From Clostridium_AM tanneri (GTDB lineage: Bacteria > Bacillota > Clostridia > Clostridiales > Clostridiaceae): a stretch of 64,000 nt of DNA. The notes under the pieces are model-generated. The model was not told the origin of the DNA. It searched no databases and was given only the letters and a program-made list of their open reading frames with translations. The stretch lies in assembly GCF_033659955.1 (NCBI RefSeq), contig NZ_JARUJP010000005.1:1-64000 (forward strand), written 5' to 3'. Below are positions 58,010-64,000 of the stretch, piece after piece (within the stretch, counting starts at the first letter, position 1; every line of letters starts with the position of its first letter). Both the position numbers and the translations under genes were made by a program.

Positions 58010-58405
58010 ATGGCGGATGCTTTAAAGTTAACTATCCTTACTCCTGAAAGGGAATTTTATACTGGTGAGGTTACAGAAATAGTAACTGAAAGCACTCAAG
58101 GTGGTATAGGAATACTTCCAGATCACATGCCTTTAGTAACAACCTTAAGACCTTCCGTTACAGAGATTACTGAAAAAGGTGGTAAAAAGCTTAAGGCATT
58201 TACATCAACAGGTATACTAGAGGTAAAAGATAATGAGGCTAGAATTCTGTGTGATACCTGTGAGTGGCCAGAAGAGATAGATGCTAACAGAGCTGAAGAA
58301 GCTAGAAAAAGAGCTGAGGAGAGGCTTAATAATAAACAAGATATAGATGTTAAGAGAGCAGAACTAGCACTTTCTAGAGCTTTAGCAAGAAAAAAATTAA
58401 TCTAA
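58010..58405 (+). CDS. atpC: F0F1 ATP synthase subunit epsilon
   Basis: Regulatory/rotor subunit of 131 residues. The N-terminal beta-sandwich has LTILTPEREFYTGEVTEIVT and GGIGILPDHMPLVTTLRP near 36-53; the C-terminal two helices, EIDANRAEEARKRAEERLNN and DVKRAELALSRALARKKL, can inhibit the enzyme when extended. The start has AGAAGGAG before it. The operon's last gene, followed by a strong terminator. Confidence 0.94.
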   Translation: MADALKLTILTPEREFYTGEVTEIVTESTQGGIGILPDHMPLVTTLRPSVTEITEKGGKKLKAFTSTGILEVKDNEARILCDTCEWPEEIDANRAEEARKRAEERLNNKQDIDVKRAELALSRALARKKLI

Positions 58406-58432
58406 ATTTAATATTACTAGATAATAGCTATA

Positions 58433-58468
58433 AATAACATAAGACATAGGTCTTGTGTTATTTTTTTG
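58433..58468 (+). terminator. Terminator of the atp operon
   Basis: AATAACATAAGAC and GTCTTGTGTTATT pair with one G-U pair, followed by seven T residues. Confidence 0.92.
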
Positions 58469-58655
58469 CGTCAAACTATTTTATAAAGTAGTCACACTTT
58501 TCATAGTTAGGTTATATATTAATAATATATTTACAGGAAGTAAAGCAATAAAGACTCCCTATTCCTGAATAAGTTTTGGAATAATTGTCCATAATTTAAT
58601 AGGGAAGATAAGGGGGTGACAAGCTCTAGATAAATAATATCTTAGAGCAGCTAAA

Positions 58656-59348
58656 ATGAAGAAAAAGGTTCTTATGGTTACAATTATACCTATGATGATG
58701 TTTTTTTTGTTTATTACTGAGTTATCAGTAAATAGTAGAAAGGTAGATTTATTCAGTGAAATTTTAGCAAGAACTAACAGCAATATAGAGGAATGTGGTG
58801 TTACAGCAGTATTTACAACAGATATGAATAGAGAAAATATCGTAGGTCAAATATTAAAGGGTTTAGATTTTTACGATGGTTGGAATAGCAGTATATTAAA
58901 AAATGAGCAAACTTATTGCGTAGAATTTGGAAAAAATAGTGTAAAGGGTTACATAGAAACAATGCAATATGAAAATCATAACATTGTAAAGGTGAATATC
59001 GTGAAGTGTGAAAGGAAGAATTCCTTAAGTGAGTTAAAAAGCAAATTGCAGAAATCTATAGGGAATCAGTACATAGATATTAAATACTATGAATACTTAA
59101 AAGGTAAAGTAGAAAACAGTGATATAAAAATTGTAAATGAACAGATATTAAATGTTTTAAAGGATTATGGAGTAGCTAATATAGATACTGTTTCCATAGA
59201 AAATGGATACAGTACTACCGCTTACACAAAGCAATATAATTCAATTAAAAGCAATGGTAAATTGATAGACTTTAATTACGCCGTATGTAAATACTCTTCA
59301 GGTAATTATATAATTATAGGTACACCTGAATTAATTGTAACATATTAG
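58656..59348 (+). CDS. YwmB-like family protein
   Basis: A 230-residue protein with an N-terminal signal/anchor segment (KKVLMVTIIPMMMFFLFIT). The body has no strong motif, but NIEECGVTAVFTTD and FGKNSVKGYIETMQYEN-like segments, the length and the gene order ywmB-murA-spoIID known from B. subtilis point to the YwmB/TATA-box-binding-like fold family, of unknown function. It is expected outside the membrane. The gene starts at ATG 58656 after a leader of about 250 bases from atpC. Only 22 bases separate it from murA, so the two are probably co-transcribed. Confidence 0.75.
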   Translation: MKKKVLMVTIIPMMMFFLFITELSVNSRKVDLFSEILARTNSNIEECGVTAVFTTDMNRENIVGQILKGLDFYDGWNSSILKNEQTYCVEFGKNSVKGYIETMQYENHNIVKVNIVKCERKNSLSELKSKLQKSIGNQYIDIKYYEYLKGKVENSDIKIVNEQILNVLKDYGVANIDTVSIENGYSTTAYTKQYNSIKSNGKLIDFNYAVCKYSSGNYIIIGTPELIVTY

Positions 59349-59370
59349 CAATGGTGAATGGAGGAAAGAT

Positions 59371-60627
59371 ATGAGCAAAATAGTAGTTAGAGGAGGAAAC
59401 GAGTTAAAAGGTGAGGTAAATATTAGTACTGCTAAAAATTCTGTGCTGCCTATTATTGCTGGCTGTATACTAAGTGGTGGTAAGTGTATAATAGATGATG
59501 CGCCAATGTTAGAAGATGTTTTTGTCATAAGTGATGTACTTAGAACTATTTGTGCAGGTATAGATATAAACAGAAGTAGTAACAGAATAATAATCGATAG
59601 CTCCAATATAGAAGAGTGTGATCCTTCAAGTGATTTGGTAAAAAAAATGAGGGCATCTTTTTTGATTATGGGACCTATGATATCAAGGTTTGGAAAGTTT
59701 AAACTTTCGCTGCCTGGTGGGTGTAACATAGGAACAAGACCTATAGATTTGCATTTAAAAGGTTTTAGTGCTCTTGGTGCTGAAGTAAATGTAGGTCATG
59801 GTTATGTAGAGGCCTATGCAAAAAAGTTAATAGGAAGTAAGATATACTTAGATTTTCCCTCTGTAGGAGCAACAGAAAATATAATGATGGCTGCAGTAAT
59901 GGCAGAAGGTGAAACTATAATAGAAAATGCAGCAGAAGAGCCTGAAATCGAAGATTTAGGAAGGTTCTTAAATAGTATGGGTGCTAATGTTATCGGAGCT
60001 GGGTCAGATACAGTACGTATAATTGGTGTGAAAAACTTGAAAGGAACAAGACATAAACCTATATGTGACAGAATAGAGGCAGGAACTTTTATGATTGCAG
60101 CTGCAATAACAAGAAGCAAGATTAAAATTAATGGTATTAACGAGGAGCATTTAAAACCTATAATTGCTAAGCTGACTGAAACAGGAGTGAAAATAAAGGT
60201 TAATGGAGATAGCATGATTGTAGATGGCACTGGAAGATTAAAACCTGTAGACATTAAAACTATGCCTTATCCAGGTTTTCCTACAGATATGCAATCGCAG
60301 ATGACAGCATTATTATGTACAATTCAAGGCACTAGCATTGTTACAGAGACAATATTTGAAAATAGATTTATGCATGCTACCGAAATGAAAAGAATGGGAG
60401 CTAATATAAAAATTGATGGCAGGAGTGCTGTTATAGAAGGTGTAGATAGGCTTACCGGTGCAGAGGTTAGGGCTACAGATTTAAGAGCTGGCGCTGCCCT
60501 TATATTATGCGGCTTGTCGGCAGAAGGAGAAACACAGGTTACAGATATTTATCATGTAGATAGAGGATATGTAGATATAGAGAAAAAACTTCAAGGATTA
60601 GGTGCTGATATTGAAAGAGTAGAGTAG
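59371..60627 (+). CDS. murA: UDP-N-acetylglucosamine 1-carboxyvinyltransferase
   Basis: First committed step of peptidoglycan synthesis, adding enolpyruvate to UDP-GlcNAc. The 418-residue protein begins SKIVVRGGNELKGEVNISTAKN, with the catalytic loop LPGGCNIGTRPIDLHLKG, where Cys118 is the residue that fosfomycin modifies. PYPGFPTDMQSQMTALLCTI near 300 and TDLRAGAALILCGLSAEG near 370 are family segments. It follows ywmB by 22 bases, as murAA follows ywmB in B. subtilis. Confidence 0.96.
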   Translation: MSKIVVRGGNELKGEVNISTAKNSVLPIIAGCILSGGKCIIDDAPMLEDVFVISDVLRTICAGIDINRSSNRIIIDSSNIEECDPSSDLVKKMRASFLIMGPMISRFGKFKLSLPGGCNIGTRPIDLHLKGFSALGAEVNVGHGYVEAYAKKLIGSKIYLDFPSVGATENIMMAAVMAEGETIIENAAEEPEIEDLGRFLNSMGANVIGAGSDTVRIIGVKNLKGTRHKPICDRIEAGTFMIAAAITRSKIKINGINEEHLKPIIAKLTETGVKIKVNGDSMIVDGTGRLKPVDIKTMPYPGFPTDMQSQMTALLCTIQGTSIVTETIFENRFMHATEMKRMGANIKIDGRSAVIEGVDRLTGAEVRATDLRAGAALILCGLSAEGETQVTDIYHVDRGYVDIEKKLQGLGADIERVE

Positions 60628-60659
60628 ATATCAGTGGTATAATGGTATATGCTATGAAG

Positions 60660-60685
60660 GAGAAGGTTATTAAGAATACCTTCTC
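60660..60685 (+). terminator. Weak hairpin after murA
   Basis: GAGAAGGT and ACCTTCTC pair around a 10-base loop; the following sequence TCAGCCTGTTTTT has its T-run a little late. Confidence 0.5.
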
Positions 60686-60738
60686 TCAGCCTGTTTTTCA
60701 CATATAGCTCAATAGCTAAAATAAGCACTTTAATATTG

Positions 60739-60767
60739 TTGAAATAGAAACAAAAGTTTAATATAAT
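60739..60767 (+). promoter_or_regulatory. Promoter and operator-like element of the marR gene
   Basis: TTGAAA (60739-60744), 17 bases, TATAAT (60762-60767): a strong sigma-A promoter. Its spacer holds GAAACAAAAGTTT (60747-60759), in which AAAC and GTTT are inverted repeats. The half-element GAAACAAAA occurs twice in the promoter of the MFS gene as well. Confidence 0.65.
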
Positions 60768-60800
60768 ATTGTTAATGCACCAATAGATGGGAGGAAGGTC

Positions 60801-61274
60801 ATGAACAAAGAAGAACAGGTGATGATGGTTTTCAGGGAGTTATTTAACAAAATGGCCTGGCTTAATAAGTTTAAGATGGAAGAAAGTCTTAAAGATTATA
60901 AGCCTTCTGAAGTACATTACATCGAATGCATTGGAAGAAATGTAGATTCTAACGTGACAAAACTTGCGGAGTCTCTTTATATGACTAGGGGCGCCATAAG
61001 TAAAATGACCAAGAAACTCATAGAAAAAGGCATTATCGAAAGCTACCAGAAACCGGATAACAAGAAAGAAATTTATTTCCAGCTTACTGAAAAAGGGCAA
61101 AAAATTTATAAAGTCCATGAGGAACTGCACAAAGAGTTTCAAGAGAGGGATAAAGCCGTATTTGATCAGGTAACTGAGGAACAGTTTGATGGTATGCTTA
61201 GCTTCGTAGAAAATTATAGTAACCATTTAGATGCAGAAATAAAGAAACTAGGTGTAGATATTAAGTCGGAATAA
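60801..61274 (+). CDS. MarR family transcriptional regulator
   Basis: A 157-residue winged-helix repressor: KPSEVHYIECIGRN-type start of the DNA-binding domain, NVTKLAESLYMTRGAISKMT as the recognition region near 50-75, and the wing PDNKKEIYFQLTEKGQKIY. It starts at ATG behind GGGAGGAAGG. It lies 156 bases before a multidrug-type MFS exporter read the same way, a common regulator-pump pair. Operator-like GAAAC/GTTTC elements in both promoters suggest it controls itself and the pump. Codon use seems less AT-biased than in nearby genes. Confidence 0.9.
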   Translation: MNKEEQVMMVFRELFNKMAWLNKFKMEESLKDYKPSEVHYIECIGRNVDSNVTKLAESLYMTRGAISKMTKKLIEKGIIESYQKPDNKKEIYFQLTEKGQKIYKVHEELHKEFQERDKAVFDQVTEEQFDGMLSFVENYSNHLDAEIKKLGVDIKSE

Positions 61275-61302
61275 ATTTGAATAATGAAAATGAAACCACA
61301 GG

Positions 61303-61340
61303 CAGCTAAGCTCTATTGAGAACAGGCTGCATTTTTTATT
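61303..61340 (+). terminator. Terminator after the marR gene
   Basis: GCAGC (61303-61307) and GCTGC (61326-61330) with inner CTC/GAG pairs, followed by A and six T residues. Confidence 0.6.
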
Positions 61341-61351
61341 TTTACTTTTTG

Positions 61352-61400
61352 TTGACTGGGAAACAAAAATGCGATATTATAAATATGTTTCCAAGGAAAC
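61352..61400 (+). promoter_or_regulatory. Promoter and operator of the MFS gene
   Basis: TTGACT (61352-61357), 17 bases, TATTAT (61375-61380). GGAAACAAAA occurs in the spacer (61359-61368) and again after the -10 at 61395-61404, and GTTTCCAAGGAAAC (61387-61400) is a dyad with 6-base arms and a 2-base gap. This is the layout of a repressor site, most likely for the MarR protein encoded upstream. Confidence 0.7.
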
Positions 61401-61430
61401 AAAATTATAACTTTTGAGGGGAGAATTTAA

Positions 61431-62663
61431 ATGTCCATATTTAAATCACATAATGAACATAACACAGAACAAATCGTGGATAAGCACGCTTTAGTATTCG
61501 GTATTATCTCTGTATTTCTTTGCGGAATAGGCTTCAGTATCATAGCGCCGGTCGTACCATTCTTAGTGCAGCCTTATACAAGTAGCCCAGGAGAACAAGC
61601 TATAGTTGTTACAATGCTGACCTCTGTTTATGCAGTCTGCATGTTTTTTGCGGCCCCCGTACTTGGAGCTTTGAGCGACAAATATGGCCGTCGTCCATTG
61701 CTCTTAGTATGCCTTTTAGGTTCCGCAATTGGGTACTTAGTTTTTGGCATAGGAGGAGCTCTATGGGTGCTATTTGCTGGGCGCATAATAGAAGGTATAA
61801 CAGGCGGGACCATAAGCACTATCTTCGCATATTTTGCAGACATCATTCCTCCAAAGCAGAGAACAAAATACTTTGGATGGGTGAGTGCAGTTGTAGGTGT
61901 GGGCACCGTCATTGGTCCAACTCTAGGCGGATTACTTGCCAAGTTTGGTTATTTTGTACCCATGTATTTTGGAGCAATAATTACTTTAGTGAATGTTGTT
62001 TATGGATTCTTTTTTATGCCTGAGAGCCTTGACAAGGATAGTAGACTGAAAGAGATTACCTTTGTAAGACTGAATCCATTTACACAACTTGCAAAGGTAC
62101 TTTCCATGAAAAGCTTAAAAAGGCTACTTATTTCAGCGTTCTTACTTTGGGTACCTAACGGATCTTTACAGGCGATTTTTTCACAATTTACAATGGATAC
62201 TTTCAGCTTTCAGCCTGCACTAATTGGACTTATGTTTTCAATTATGGGCTTTCAAGACATCATTTCACAAGGGTTCATAATGCCAAAGCTTTTGATAAAA
62301 TTTAGTGATAAACAGATAGCAATTCTTGGAATGGCTTCGGAGATTATAGGTTACAGTCTCATTGCGTTATCTGCTTTGTTCTCATTTTATCCTCTTTTTG
62401 TCGCAGGAATGTTTATATTTGGTTTTGGTGACTCGATATTTGGGCCTTCATTCAATGGGATGCTCTCCAAATCTGTTGATTCCAGTGAACAAGGAAGGGT
62501 TCAAGGAGGTAGCCAGTCTATCCAAGCTTTAGCAAGAATGATTGGGCCTATCATTGGAGGCCAAATCTATGTATCACTTGGTCATGCTGCACCTGCTTTT
62601 ATGGGTATGATCTTTATAGCAGCGGCGATACCAGTTTTGTATAAGGAGAATTACCTTAGATGA
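61431..62663 (+). CDS. MFS drug-efflux-type transporter
   Basis: A 410-residue, 12-helix major facilitator. Motif A GALSDKYGRRPLLLVC lies between helices 2 and 3 near 80, and AGRIIEGITGGTISTIFAYF near 115-135 resembles the motif of 12-TM multidrug/tetracycline exporters. The final loop includes SSEQGRVQGGSQSIQALARM, typical of TetA-like proteins. A proton-driven efflux pump is the best guess; the substrate cannot be deduced. The gene uses CGT, CGC, CTC and GCC codons more than its neighbours, which rely on AGA, so it may have been gained by transfer. Start ATG behind GAGGGGAG. Confidence 0.88.
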   Translation: MSIFKSHNEHNTEQIVDKHALVFGIISVFLCGIGFSIIAPVVPFLVQPYTSSPGEQAIVVTMLTSVYAVCMFFAAPVLGALSDKYGRRPLLLVCLLGSAIGYLVFGIGGALWVLFAGRIIEGITGGTISTIFAYFADIIPPKQRTKYFGWVSAVVGVGTVIGPTLGGLLAKFGYFVPMYFGAIITLVNVVYGFFFMPESLDKDSRLKEITFVRLNPFTQLAKVLSMKSLKRLLISAFLLWVPNGSLQAIFSQFTMDTFSFQPALIGLMFSIMGFQDIISQGFIMPKLLIKFSDKQIAILGMASEIIGYSLIALSALFSFYPLFVAGMFIFGFGDSIFGPSFNGMLSKSVDSSEQGRVQGGSQSIQALARMIGPIIGGQIYVSLGHAAPAFMGMIFIAAAIPVLYKENYLR

Positions 62664-62786
62664 TCTTTAAATAAACAAGCTTTAGTTTTTAAGTTGGTTA
62701 TGGTTTTGTAATATGGTAGTAATATTTTTAGACAATCAAAAATAAACTTATACTATATTTCACTAAAGATTGTCGGGGGGTAAGAT

Positions 62787-63842
62787 ATGAGGAGAGTAAC
62801 AATTTCAATACACTTAAAGAGATTTTTTATAGTAATATTAATGGGTGTTATTTTTATAGTAGCTCTATCTTTCATTATGGTAGGTGTAGGACAAGGTGAA
62901 GGTGCTTTTAGCAAATCAATTATACCTAAGTTTTTAATGAGATCAAATAATATAGTATTTAATAAAACTAGTGGTGAACCTGTGATTAAAGTTTACATAA
63001 CTAAGGAGAATAAAGTAGAGAAGATGTTGCTTGAAGACTATGTAATAGGTGTTGTTGCAGCAGAGATGCCTGCAGAATTTTCATTAGAAGCCTTAAAAGC
63101 TCAAGCAGTTGCCGCTAGAACCTTTGGGCTTGCACATATGGAGGATTACGGTGGAAGGAGTTATAAGAGTAATACAGGAGCTAATGTTTGTGATACTGTT
63201 CAATGTCAGGTATTTATGAATAAAGAAGAAAGGTTAAGTTCGTGGCCTAAAAGTAAAAGAGATGAGTATTGGAGCAAAATTACTGATGCAGTAAAGCAGA
63301 CCTCAGGAGAAATTCTAACTATTGATGGAGAGCTTGTTATGGAGCCATATTACTTCGCTATCAGCAGTGGTAAAACAGAGGATGGCATGGATGCTTTTTC
63401 ACAGGATATACCATACTTGAAGAGTGTAAGCAGTCCTGGCGAGGAAGTAGCACCAAAGTTTAAAAGTACGGTCAAGTTATCCTATAAAGAATTCATAAAT
63501 AAGATAGACTCACAATACTCAAGTTCAGGATTGACACTTGCAACAGTAAAAAATCAGGTGACTATAGTAAACAGGACAGAGGGTGGTGCGGTAAAAACCA
63601 TCAAGGTTGGTAAGGTGACAATGTCTGGAAGTAAGTTCAGAAGCATTATGGGATTGAATTCAGCTAATTTTAGCATTAAGTTTAATGTGAATACAGTAGA
63701 AATTAACTGCGTAGGATATGGACACGGTGTAGGAATGAGTCAGTGGGGAGCTAATGCAATGGGAAAGCAAGGTAAAGGATATCAAGATATATTAAAGCAT
63801 TACTATAGCGGTATAGATATTAAAAAAATTAATACACAATAA
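62787..63842 (+). CDS. spoIID: Stage II sporulation protein D
   Basis: Lytic transglycosylase needed for engulfment of the forespore, working with SpoIIP and SpoIIM. The 351-residue protein has a membrane helix near residues 10-35 (FFIVILMGVIFIVALSFIMV), then LEDYVIGVVAAEMPAEFSLE with the catalytic glutamate, ALKAQAVAARTFGLAHM, and in the C-terminal part YGHGVGMSQWGANAMGKQG. Length and motifs are typical. It starts at ATG behind GGGGGGT. In B. subtilis it directly follows murAA; here a marR-MFS pair lies between. Confidence 0.96.
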   Translation: MRRVTISIHLKRFFIVILMGVIFIVALSFIMVGVGQGEGAFSKSIIPKFLMRSNNIVFNKTSGEPVIKVYITKENKVEKMLLEDYVIGVVAAEMPAEFSLEALKAQAVAARTFGLAHMEDYGGRSYKSNTGANVCDTVQCQVFMNKEERLSSWPKSKRDEYWSKITDAVKQTSGEILTIDGELVMEPYYFAISSGKTEDGMDAFSQDIPYLKSVSSPGEEVAPKFKSTVKLSYKEFINKIDSQYSSSGLTLATVKNQVTIVNRTEGGAVKTIKVGKVTMSGSKFRSIMGLNSANFSIKFNVNTVEINCVGYGHGVGMSQWGANAMGKQGKGYQDILKHYYSGIDIKKINTQ

Positions 63843-63904
63843 AGTAGCGTTTGTTTAAGCTGTGTTTACCTTTACTGGACACTAGGCAATCACAAAGTAA
63901 GTTG

Positions 63905-63942
63905 AAGGAGTAATAACTTTAGGGAGTTTTACTCCTTTTTTG
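63905..63942 (+). terminator. Terminator after spoIID
   Basis: AAGGAGTAA and TTACTCCTT pair with a 15-base loop and are followed by TTTTTGTTTTG. Confidence 0.8.
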
Positions 63943-64000
63943 TTTTGTCAAAAAAACATGAAAATAATAGAAAAAATTTTTTGCAAATTATGTATTTTTT

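Noticed and set aside
59814..60254. 146-codon minus-strand frame
   Set aside because: It is the mirror of murA, hydrophobic only because of reversed Asp/Glu/Ile codons, with no start signal.
60840..61226. 128-codon minus-strand frame inside the marR gene
   Set aside because: Plus-strand MarR has clear winged-helix motifs and a ribosome site; the reverse frame has neither.
61709..62023. Plus-strand frame of 104 codons within the MFS gene
   Set aside because: It is out of frame with the transporter, rich in Arg, Trp and His by chance, and lies wholly inside a well-supported gene.

Overview
The window is a 64 kb piece of a low-GC, endospore-forming anaerobic Firmicute, most likely Clostridium in the strict sense and broadly like the proteolytic C. 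botulinum / C. sporogenes group. The reasons are the AT-rich sequence with AGA/ATA-rich codon use, many TTG and GTG starts behind strong GGAGG sites, a D-proline reductase (Stickland) cluster, many sporulation and germination genes, and a chromosomal backbone syntenic with Bacillus subtilis (pyrG, rho, tdk, prfA, sua5, ywlE, rpiB, upp, the atp operon, ywmB, murA, spoIID). I cannot name the species. I see no rRNA, tRNA, CRISPR array, insertion sequence or prophage.

Layout. 1-2.9 kb: end of a prd cluster (prdD cut by the window edge, prdE, proline racemase prdF) and a TSUP permease. 2.98-3.4 kb: three tiny hydrophilic ORFs between terminators. 3.5-6.6 kb: DNA repair (3-methyladenine glycosylase), a GIY-YIG protein, a mannose-1-phosphate guanylyltransferase and an EamA permease. 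6.6-9.5 kb: larC-larE-larB for the nickel-pincer cofactor, then a solute-binding lipoprotein. 11-18.3 kb: a spore-coat island with two divergent GT4 / CotS modules, two further CotS-family genes (one with a decayed kinase motif), a small Lys/Glu coiled-coil protein and yajQ. 18.4-34.3 kb: spore morphogenesis and germination genes (yabG, sipL-like, gerKABC-type operon, spoIIR, ypeB) interleaved with veg, the cyanophycin pair cphB-cphA, ispE and a glycolipid glucosyltransferase. 34.5-51 kb: a housekeeping backbone (DUF1934, pyrG, rho, inverted rpmE, tdk, prmC, prfA, ZIP transporter, sua5-type tsaC, ywlE, rpiB, upp, dCMP deaminase, tagO/wecA, wecB). 51.6-58.4 kb: the atpIBEFHAGDC operon, whose c subunit looks proton-type. 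58.6-63.9 kb: ywmB, murA, a marR + MFS pair that looks inserted, and spoIID.

How the parts fit: proline is used as a Stickland electron acceptor (prd) while the F-type ATPase handles proton energy. Amino-acid nitrogen can be stored as cyanophycin and recovered by cyanophycinase, next to sporulation genes. The spore programme is represented from forespore signalling (SpoIIR), engulfment (SpoIID), coat assembly (SipL, YabG, CotS/GT4) to germination (Ger receptor, YpeB).

The observations I rate highest are the CotS/glycosyltransferase island with a pseudokinase-like member, the hairpin between Shine-Dalgarno and start codon of pyrG, the three-cysteine LarE in a lar operon without a visible larA, the two tandem near-perfect promoters of veg, the inverted rpmE, and the marR/MFS pair with shared operator-like elements splitting the usual murA-spoIID neighbourhood. 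Functions come from reading motifs and known synteny, without database searches.
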